Notes under the pieces: model-generated
The model's input: the letters and a program-made list of their open reading frames with translations, nothing else
What the model was told of the DNA's origin: nothing
The model's database searches: none
Part shown: positions 16,053 through 21,878 of the stretch, in pieces
How positions within the stretch are numbered: the first letter of the stretch is position 1
Layout of the letters: the number at the start of each line of letters is the position of its first letter
Translations under genes and position numbers: made by a program
DNA from: Bacillota bacterium
Lineage (GTDB): Bacteria > Bacillota > Clostridia > Acetivibrionales > DTU013
Direction of reading: 5' to 3'
Length of the DNA stretch: 22,895 nt
NCBI GenBank assembly: GCA_023415815.1
Contig: JAEZJL010000147.1
Coordinates: forward strand, 1-22,895

Positions 16053-16142
16053 TAAAATGAATTTTACAATACTGTTAAATTACCGAAAACTATAAAATGA
16101 TAAAATGAATTATACGATATACTGTATATAATACTGTATATA
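16053..16142. repeat. AT-rich repeats and tandem palindromes at the motB-like promoter
   Basis: ATACTGTATATA occurs twice in direct tandem (16119-16130, 16131-16142). The first copy lies in a perfect 6-1-6 palindrome, ATATACTGTATAT (16117-16129). A TATAAT -10-like box (16127-16132) spans the junction, with no good -35 box. A degenerate copy of the area (TAAAATGAATT...ATACTGTTA) is at 16053-16077, with its counterpart at 16101-16127. Suggests a promoter with operator sites over the -10 region. Confidence 0.5.
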
Positions 16143-16167
16143 TATGGCAGTGTGAAAGGGCCTTTAC

Positions 16168-16920
16168 GTGAGAAAATCGAGGATAAAAATCGAAAAGGAC
16201 AATAGCGAGCGATGGCTGCTCACTTATGCCGATTTAATGAATTTACTGCTGATACTTTTCATCCTTCTCTATACGCTGAGAACCGTCGATGCTACCAAAT
16301 ACATCAACCTCTCCAAATCCCTGAACAGTTCCTTCGGAAGCCAGAAAACGGCGGCGATGCCCAATAACGGCGGAAGTCAAAATTCCTTAAGCCCCACGGC
16401 TTTTGACTTGTCTTCAGCCGCGATACCCTCATACCTGGAGGAGCAGCAGCTGCAGGAAATAGCCGAGCTTGTCAATGCCTATGCGAAAAATGAGTTTCTG
16501 GCCGGAAGCATCGATGTTTCCATTGAGGAAAGAGGCGTCAACATTTCCATTTCCGCACGGGTGCTGTTCAAATCCGGCAGCGCCGTTGTGGAGGAGCCGT
16601 CTGTGGAAACCATACTGAAAATAGGAAAAATCATTACTTCATTTTCCGGAAAGCATGTCATCGTGGAAGGCCATACCGATACTGATCCGATAAATACCGC
16701 GCAATTCCCGGATAACCTGGAGCTGTCCACCGCCCGGGCAAACAGCGTCCTGCGCATACTGGTCAACGAGGCGGGCATAGCCCCGGAGATCATCTCTGCG
16801 GCAGGCTATGGGGAATTCAGGCCAAAAGTCCCAAATACTACCACAGAGAACAAAGCAATAAACAGAAGGGTTGATATTGTAGTCCTGAAAAGCCTGTACA
16901 GCAAATCCGAGCCGAAATGA
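16168..16920 (+). CDS. MotB/OmpA-family peptidoglycan-binding membrane protein
   Basis: A 250-residue protein with MotB architecture: a short basic cytoplasmic N-terminus, one helix (about 20-38) containing the stator-type aspartate D22 in LTYADLMNLLLI, a linker rich in Ser/Asn/Gly, and a C-terminal OmpA-like domain with FKSGSA, VEGHTDTDP and NRRVDIVV. In a MotA/MotB stator the Asp carries the ion flux that drives the flagellar motor and the OmpA domain anchors to peptidoglycan. No motA or flagellar gene is in the window. The start is GTG with AAAGGG seven bases upstream; no ATG suits the N-terminus. The stop lies 6 bases from the stop of the convergent tfoX-like gene, with no terminator between. 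Confidence 0.85.
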   Translation: MRKSRIKIEKDNSERWLLTYADLMNLLLILFILLYTLRTVDATKYINLSKSLNSSFGSQKTAAMPNNGGSQNSLSPTAFDLSSAAIPSYLEEQQLQEIAELVNAYAKNEFLAGSIDVSIEERGVNISISARVLFKSGSAVVEEPSVETILKIGKIITSFSGKHVIVEGHTDTDPINTAQFPDNLELSTARANSVLRILVNEAGIAPEIISAAGYGEFRPKVPNTTTENKAINRRVDIVVLKSLYSKSEPK

Positions 16921-16926
16921 CACACC

Positions 16927-17181
16927 TTACTTGAAGGAATCAAAAAACTTTTTCAGGTCCTCTTTTGATTCCTTGCTGAGATTATGCCACCGGATGCCCT
17001 GGACAGCCCCTTCAAGTCCGCAAAGAGAGCTGAAGCAGGTATCTCCTTCATATAGGCGCAGCTTGATAAAGGCCTCCTTGCTCCCGTTTTCCATAAAGGT
17101 TTCGACGTCTTTTATCCCAACGGCCGCAAGCCGTTTTTCCATCGTCTTGCCGATATTCGGCAGTTCGCTCAGACTTCCCAT
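16927..17181 (-). CDS. TfoX C-terminal domain protein
   Basis: An 84-residue protein made only of the TfoX/Sxy C-terminal domain, a helix-hairpin-helix-like fold. Characteristic parts are LSELPNIGKTMEKRLAAVGI near the start and LEGAVQGIRWHNLSKE toward the end. In gamma-proteobacteria full TfoX controls competence genes; the stand-alone C-terminal domain has no proven role. The open frame reaches 17214, but ATG 17181 follows the CMD stop by four bases and has GGGG nine bases upstream, which gives a domain-sized protein. It is the last gene of a four-gene minus-strand cluster. Confidence 0.8.
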   Translation of the reverse strand: MGSLSELPNIGKTMEKRLAAVGIKDVETFMENGSKEAFIKLRLYEGDTCFSSLCGLEGAVQGIRWHNLSKESKEDLKKFFDSFK

Positions 17182-17185
17182 GTTC

Positions 17186-17503
17186 TCACACCCCATCATA
17201 AGCTTCCAGAGCAACCGGAAGCGATTTTACAACAAGATTCCCCACTGCGGGCAGCCCAAGGAGTACGGCGCTTATGACGTCTTCCCTTGAAGCTCCCAGG
17301 TCTCTCGCCCTTTTTACATGAAAAGGGATACCGCTTTCCAGCCCGCTTGCGGCAAGCACGGCTATATATGCTATTTCTCCCGTCTTCGGATCGAGGCTCC
17401 CTGCCTCGTCAAGCTTCTGGACGGCCCCCATCCAGGCTTTGGCATGTTCAGGCGCTTCCTTGAGAAAAACCTGGTACGAATTGCTGACGTTTTTATAATC
17501 CAT
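17186..17503 (-). CDS. Carboxymuconolactone decarboxylase (CMD) family protein lacking the CxxC pair
   Basis: A 105-residue CMD/AhpD-like helical protein. The conserved E43 (TGEIAYIAV) and H62 (PFHVKRARDLG) are present, as is REDVISAVLLGLPAVGN. In AhpD-type members the stretch between them reads C-x2-C; here it is GLESG, with L55 and G58 in those positions. It therefore cannot do AhpD-type disulfide chemistry and is nearer the cysteine-free branch of the family. The frame opens at 17563, but ATG 17503 has GGAGG nine bases upstream and matches the usual start. It lies 81 bases after the WYL regulator gene. Confidence 0.8.
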   Translation of the reverse strand: MDYKNVSNSYQVFLKEAPEHAKAWMGAVQKLDEAGSLDPKTGEIAYIAVLAASGLESGIPFHVKRARDLGASREDVISAVLLGLPAVGNLVVKSLPVALEAYDGV

Positions 17504-17571
17504 ATGCTCCTGCCTCCATTCACACGATAGCTTTATTATCCCACTCCAAAATGATTCTAGCACAGATAATT

Positions 17572-17587
17572 TGACAACAGTATGTCA
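17572..17587. promoter_or_regulatory. Palindrome TGACA-N6-TGTCA (site 2)
   Basis: TGACAACAGTATGTCA overlaps the stop codon of the WYL regulator gene (17585-17587) and lies about 70 bases upstream of the CMD ATG. No T-run follows it on either strand, so an operator is more likely than a terminator. Confidence 0.4.
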
Positions 17588-18532
17588 GGTTTCAATATTG
17601 TCCTGCTCCTCATCCTCATAAACCCTGCATATGCCTCTTGCTATCGCGTATATATCCTCACGCAGCCCGGCAGGCTCCAAAACCTCTATGTCGTCGCCGA
17701 AGCCCAGCAAATATCCGGAAAACCATTTGCTTAAAGCCGCGCGAAAGGTTACCTTAAGCCTGCCGTCCTCTTCAATTTCATAATTATCCAGGCCGAAAAT
17801 ATCATTTACGGTATACTTCATGGATTTGTTAAACAAAAGGACTACCTTTGATTCCGTCTCGCCAGCCGGCTCTATTTCCCAAATCAAATCACCCACCTGA
17901 AACTCTCTGGGCTCAAAGCTGTCCTCTTCTATCCTCAGCTCGTTCATCCTTCTGAGCTTGAACAGCCTGAAATCCTGTCTCAAAAGGCAAAAAGCATGGA
18001 GGTACCAGTTTGCTTCCTTAAAAACGATAACACAGGGTTCCACCCTTCTCTTTGTCAGCTTTTCATTGCTGAAGTATATAAACTCGATGATTTTACGTTC
18101 CTGGATGGCTTTCTTTATTTCCTGTATTCTCACTCCCAGCAGATCGTTTTTATTCCATGAAGACAGATCAATCATAATCTCGTTGCCCGCAGGTATGCAT
18201 CCGGATTTGCCTGCTATACCGTTCAGCTTTTCCAGAAGGAGCTTTATCTTTACATCCTCGCTTATGCTCTGCAACCCCTTCAGACCTGCGACTATCTTGG
18301 TGACCTCGTCGCTTGTAAAGACGCTTTTATCGAACTTATACCCTTCAACAATGCCGATTCCGCCATTTATCCCTTGGTATGCGATGACGGGAATCCCGGC
18401 CAGCGAAATTGCCTCAATATCCCTGTAAATCGTCCTTACCGAAACCTCGAACTTATCCGCCAGGTCCTGAGCTTTTACCCTTTCGTGGCTCAACAAATAT
18501 GTGATAATCGACAGCATTCTCTCAAGCTTCAC
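17585..18532 (-). CDS. WYL-domain transcriptional regulator (YafY/DeoR-like HTH)
   Basis: A 315-residue regulator. Residues 1-60 are an HTH_11-type winged helix (LADKFEVSVRTIYRDIEAI), followed by SLAGIPVIAYQGINGG, the usual linker of this class. The ligand-sensing WYL domain contains the name motif in NWYLHAFCLLRQDFRLFKL, and a C-terminal WCX extension follows. The start is GTG at 18532 with GGAAGG eight bases upstream. A GyrI-like gene precedes it by 87 bases and CMD and TfoX-C genes follow, so it probably regulates this cluster. The inducing ligand is unknown. Confidence 0.9.
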   Translation of the reverse strand: MKLERMLSIITYLLSHERVKAQDLADKFEVSVRTIYRDIEAISLAGIPVIAYQGINGGIGIVEGYKFDKSVFTSDEVTKIVAGLKGLQSISEDVKIKLLLEKLNGIAGKSGCIPAGNEIMIDLSSWNKNDLLGVRIQEIKKAIQERKIIEFIYFSNEKLTKRRVEPCVIVFKEANWYLHAFCLLRQDFRLFKLRRMNELRIEEDSFEPREFQVGDLIWEIEPAGETESKVVLLFNKSMKYTVNDIFGLDNYEIEEDGRLKVTFRAALSKWFSGYLLGFGDDIEVLEPAGLREDIYAIARGICRVYEDEEQDNIET

Positions 18533-18619
18533 TGATATTACCTTCCATGCCTAATAAACTATTCCTAGAATATCATAAAACCCGGCCTTTGCATATTATC
18601 GGCCTTTCCTTTTCTAAAT

Positions 18620-19261
18620 TCAAATTCTCGCTACGGGATGCCGGAGGACGGTTTTCATGTTTTCCGGTTTGCTCTTTCTGGGGTCCGAAAGGTAAATCTC
18701 ATGATGCTTCCCGGCATTTTCCAGTGTGTCTGTCAGACCCTCCTGCCTGATAAAGGCATTGATTTTATTCATGGTTTCCGGCTCCGTGGAATATGGTCCG
18801 ATATGCATCATCTGCACGCACAGACCTTCCGAAAAGGCTTCAAACCGCGCTTTTTCGAGCGGCAGTCCGGGCTTTTTGCGGGCCAGCTCCCCATGGGCAG
18901 CCCATTTGAATACGTCATCGTCGACAAATTCGGGCTGGCGTATCATCAGGGTCCATTTCCAGTTATCTCTTTTTTCAAATGAAAATCCGCCTCCGTCAAG
19001 CCACCATAAGCCTTCCAGCGGAGGGACAACATATTCGAAATATCCTTCGGGCTGGTTACCCTTCATTTTGCTCATTTTTATCGTAAACGAGAGGCCGTAC
19101 AGCAGCTCCGTCGCCTGCTGAAAAGCAGGGCTGTTGTTAGGGTCGCCGCTTCCGTCAACCATAATGAAATTCATATTGGGAATATCAATCAGCACCGGCT
19201 TGTCCCCCGGCATATACAGATCCTTATATTCCTTTTTATAATCGAACGCCTTATCCGCCAT
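18620..19261 (-). CDS. GyrI-like small-molecule-binding domain protein
   Basis: A 213-residue stand-alone protein of the GyrI-like superfamily that contains the effector-binding domains of AraC/MerR multidrug regulators. Family features include DYKKEYKDLYMPGDKPVLIDIP near the start, VDGSGDPN, a LYGLSFTIKM stretch, the Trp-rich GLWWLDGG segment, and HIGPYSTEPETMNKI. It has no DNA-binding domain. Family members bind, and some hydrolyse, hydrophobic or cationic compounds; the ligand here is unknown. GAGGAGG lies seven bases before the ATG. It heads the minus-strand cluster with the WYL regulator downstream, a common pairing. Confidence 0.87.
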   Translation of the reverse strand: MADKAFDYKKEYKDLYMPGDKPVLIDIPNMNFIMVDGSGDPNNSPAFQQATELLYGLSFTIKMSKMKGNQPEGYFEYVVPPLEGLWWLDGGGFSFEKRDNWKWTLMIRQPEFVDDDVFKWAAHGELARKKPGLPLEKARFEAFSEGLCVQMMHIGPYSTEPETMNKINAFIRQEGLTDTLENAGKHHEIYLSDPRKSKPENMKTVLRHPVARI

Positions 19262-19304
19262 TTTAAAGCCTCCTCACACTTAATAACCAATGTAAGGATA
19301 ACAC

Positions 19305-19334
19305 AAAAAACCCGACATATGCATGTCAGGTTTT
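19305..19334 (-). terminator. Intrinsic terminator of the ior operon, containing palindrome site 3
   Basis: On the minus strand AAAACCTGACAT pairs with ATGTCGGGTTTT (12 bp, one mismatch) around a GCAT loop, and the run extends to TTTTTT. It lies about 30 bases past the ACT-gene stop. The stem holds CGACATATGCATGTCA on the plus strand (19313-19328), which resembles the TGACA-N6-TGTCA elements, and lies upstream of the GyrI-like gene, so it may serve both roles. Confidence 0.8.
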
Positions 19335-19363
19335 AGGGCAAAACTTTTATTTTTTCGGTATTC

Positions 19364-19795
19364 CTAGAGCTTATATACCTCGCTTGAGGAGAGCACGCTT
19401 ATTCCTTTGTCGGACAGCGCCTTCATAGCCCTAACTGGATCCTCGACCCTCAATATGACCAGGGCTTCATTTTCGGTCTTTCCTACAAAGGCATACATAT
19501 ACTCGATGCCAATGTTTTCATTTTGAAGAATATCGAGCGCAGTCGCAAGTCCTCCCGGCTTATCGGGTATGCCAATCGCTATCACGCTGGTGCCGCTGAC
19601 CGTAAAGTCGTTTTCCTTGAGGATCTTTTCCGCTGCTTCCGGCTTGTTGACGATAAGGCGGAGGATTCCGAAATCTGTGGTATCGGCTATGGAAAGCGCA
19701 CTGATGTCAATGTCGTTGTCACCCAGTATTTTTGTGACTTCCGCAAGTCTTCCCGACTTGTTTTCGAGGAATATGGATATTTGTTTTACCAGCAT
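19364..19795 (-). CDS. Tandem ACT-domain protein
   Basis: A 143-residue protein of two ACT domains (about 4-68 and 70-138), beginning with KQISIFLENKSGRLAEVTKIL; the second opens VIAIGIPDKPGGLATALDIL. ACT domains bind amino acids or related effectors and usually control enzymes or transcription. There is no catalytic or DNA-binding domain. Stand-alone double-ACT proteins are commonly found next to phenylacetate-CoA ligase and indolepyruvate oxidoreductase genes, as here, so a sensor for aromatic amino acids is a reasonable inference. AAGGAGG precedes the ATG. It is the last gene of the operon, before an intrinsic terminator. Confidence 0.9.
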   Translation of the reverse strand: MLVKQISIFLENKSGRLAEVTKILGDNDIDISALSIADTTDFGILRLIVNKPEAAEKILKENDFTVSGTSVIAIGIPDKPGGLATALDILQNENIGIEYMYAFVGKTENEALVILRVEDPVRAMKALSDKGISVLSSSEVYKL

Positions 19796-19821
19796 GGCAT
19801 ATACCTCCTTAAAATAATGTG

Positions 19822-19877
19822 AGGGGACACTCCTTTCCGAGCAAGAAGTATTCCTTTTACGTTAAGGAATGTCCCCT
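19822..19877. repeat. REP-like imperfect hairpin between the ligase and ACT genes
   Basis: AGGGGACA-ct-CCTT (19822-19835) pairs with AAGG-aa-TGTCCCCT (19864-19877), giving 8 bp, a 2x2 internal loop and 4 bp around a 28-base loop. No T-tract follows. It fills most of the intergenic gap. The GGGGACA/TGTCCCC termini resemble repetitive extragenic palindromes of clostridial genomes, from memory only. Confidence 0.5.
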
Positions 19878-19890
19878 TCTGACGCTAAAG

Positions 19891-21192
19891 CTATATCTTA
19901 CGTTTGTCGATGACCCTTTTGGCTTTGCCTTCGCTTCTTTCGATGGTCTTGGGCTCGACCAGCTTGATTTTGGCGCTGATGCCGAGGGTGCTTTCGATTT
20001 CCTTCTTGATTTTCCTCTCAAGGTCTTCGATGTGCTTCACCTCGTCCGAGAACATCGACTGTGTCATCTCTACCCAGATCTCAAGGCTGTCAAGGTTTTC
20101 AACCCTGTCTACTATAAGCAGATAATGCGGAGCCGTCTCCCCGATCTCAAGCAGCACGCTTTCTATCTGGGATGGGAACACATTGACCCCTCTTATTATC
20201 AGCATGTCGTCAGTACGTCCCGTCACCTTTGTCATTCTGACCAGAGTTCTGCCGCATTCGCATTTTTCATAATTCAGCGACGACACGTCCCTTGTCCTGT
20301 AACGCAGCAGCGGCATGCCTTCCTTGGTTACTGTACTGAACACAAGCTCGCCCTTGGAGCCCGGAGGCAGCACCTCTTCAGTTTCGGGATTGATTATCTC
20401 AGGAATGAAATGATCCTCTTGTATGTGCATCCCGCACTTGCAGGTACATTCTATCCCGACGCCGGGGCCGATGATCTCGCTCAGTCCATATATGTCGAGC
20501 GCCAGAATGCCAAGCCTCTGTTCTATTTCAGTCCTCATGTTGTCCGACCACGGCTCTGCGCCGAAAACTCCCGATTTAAGCTTGAGCTCCTTCTTGTCTA
20601 TTCCTGCCTCCTCGAGCTCTTCCGCGAGGAACAGCGCATATGATGGCGTGCAGGCAAGTATGGTAGTGCCGAAATCCTTCATTATCATGAGCTGTCTTTT
20701 TGTATTCCCTCCGGAGATCGGTATTACTGAAGCCCCTACCCTTTCGGCTCCATAGTGGGCGCCGAGTCCGCCTGTAAAAAGCCCGTAGCCGTATGCAACC
20801 TGGATGATGCTGTCTTTCGAAGCCCCTGCTGACACAAGCGAACGCGCCATAACCTCGGACCATGTGTCGATATCCTTACGCGTATATCCGACGACGATCT
20901 GTTTACCCGTTGTTCCGGAGGACGCATGAATTCTTATTATTTCACTGAGCGGCACGGCAAACAATCCATAGGGGTAAGTGTCCCTGAGGTCCTGCTTGTA
21001 AGTGAACGGGAGCTTGGAAAGGTCCTCGACGGACTTGATGTCCCCGGGCTCGATTCCCTTCTTCTGCATCTTTTCCCTGTAAAAGGGCACGCTGTGATAA
21101 ATCCTTTTTACGGTATTCTCCAGTCTTTCGCTCTGTACCCTGATCATTTCCTCCCTCGACATACATTCGTATGTCCGGTTCCAGTACTGCAT
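19891..21192 (-). CDS. paaK: Phenylacetate-CoA ligase-like enzyme (AMP-forming)
   Basis: A 433-residue member of the ANL superfamily, activating an aryl acid with ATP and CoA to the aryl-acyl-CoA. The phosphate-binding loop is SSGTTGK (91-97), followed by VVGYT. Family features include GAEPWSDNMR, DIYGLSEIIGPGVGIEC, the C-x-C...H zinc-like cluster (CTCKCGMH), YRTRDVSSL, and a C-terminal domain with TGRTDDMLIIRGVNVFPSQIE and the terminal lysine region. In anaerobes with IorAB it may act on acids derived from aromatic 2-oxo acids, or run toward ATP formation. GGGAGG precedes the ATG. It lies 113 bases after iorB. Confidence 0.9.
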   Translation of the reverse strand: MQYWNRTYECMSREEMIRVQSERLENTVKRIYHSVPFYREKMQKKGIEPGDIKSVEDLSKLPFTYKQDLRDTYPYGLFAVPLSEIIRIHASSGTTGKQIVVGYTRKDIDTWSEVMARSLVSAGASKDSIIQVAYGYGLFTGGLGAHYGAERVGASVIPISGGNTKRQLMIMKDFGTTILACTPSYALFLAEELEEAGIDKKELKLKSGVFGAEPWSDNMRTEIEQRLGILALDIYGLSEIIGPGVGIECTCKCGMHIQEDHFIPEIINPETEEVLPPGSKGELVFSTVTKEGMPLLRYRTRDVSSLNYEKCECGRTLVRMTKVTGRTDDMLIIRGVNVFPSQIESVLLEIGETAPHYLLIVDRVENLDSLEIWVEMTQSMFSDEVKHIEDLERKIKKEIESTLGISAKIKLVEPKTIERSEGKAKRVIDKRKI

Positions 21193-21305
21193 TATAGCAA
21201 CCTCCCTATTTTAAGCCCATCCATCCTCCCGTGAAGATGGCTTCCAGGGATTGCGGTCCATCCCGCCCCACACAAAAGCAACAGGCCGTAATACTGATTG
21301 ATTGA

Positions 21306-21878
21306 TTAATTGGCATAACCCGTCTCAAAAGCTTTTATATTAACCTCCAGCAGCTTTGGCGGTATGACTTCCTTTAAAGCGTCAAGCCACAGCTCCTTGC
21401 CGATATCGGTCGATGCGGCCATAACTCCTATCAAAGCCATGTTCACGGCCTTGATGTTCCCGCATTCCTTTGCTATCTTGAGAGCGTCTATGGAGGCGAC
21501 ATTCTTGAGCTTATCTCCCAGGCTTTTAAGAATATTCTCAGGGTATTTTGCCTTTCCGGTGATTACGGGCATGGGATTTATCTCCTGCTCGTTCACGACC
21601 AGGCTGCCGCCCTCCTTCAGGTACTCCAGCCACCTCAGCGCTTCGAGCTCCTCAAAGGCGATGATTATATCGGCCTCTCCCTTTTCTATCAGCGGAGAAT
21701 AGACCTTTTCTCCCATTTTCACATAGGTCACCACGCTGCCGCCCCTCTGCGACATTCCGTGCACCTCGGAAACCTTTACGTCATAGCCTCTCTTCATTGC
21801 TACGGCGCCTAGCACCCTGCTTGCCAGCAGCGTCCCCTGCCCGCCTACGCCGACGAGCATAATATCAAGCTTATTCAT
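21306..21878 (-). CDS. iorB: Indolepyruvate:ferredoxin oxidoreductase beta subunit
   Basis: A 190-residue beta subunit of IorAB, which oxidatively decarboxylates aryl pyruvates to aryl-acetyl-CoA with reduction of ferredoxin. Shows the pyruvate-ferredoxin-oxidoreductase gamma-type fold: LDIMLVGVGGQGTLLASRVL at the start, SEVHGMSQRGGSVVTYVKMG, and IIAFEELEALRWLEYL. The open frame extends to 21944, but the family begins at MNKLDIM. ATG 21878 overlaps the iorA stop by 8 bases and has GGTGG upstream, so translational coupling is likely. Confidence 0.93.
   Translation of the reverse strand: MNKLDIMLVGVGGQGTLLASRVLGAVAMKRGYDVKVSEVHGMSQRGGSVVTYVKMGEKVYSPLIEKGEADIIIAFEELEALRWLEYLKEGGSLVVNEQEINPMPVITGKAKYPENILKSLGDKLKNVASIDALKIAKECGNIKAVNMALIGVMAASTDIGKELWLDALKEVIPPKLLEVNIKAFETGYAN

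Noticed and set aside
19819..20643. A 274-residue plus-strand frame
   Set aside because: Antisense to the C-terminal half of the phenylacetate-CoA ligase gene; no motif and no ribosome site.
21291..21310. TGAT tandem repeats at the iorB stop
   Set aside because: Only three short units; no feature or function can be supported.
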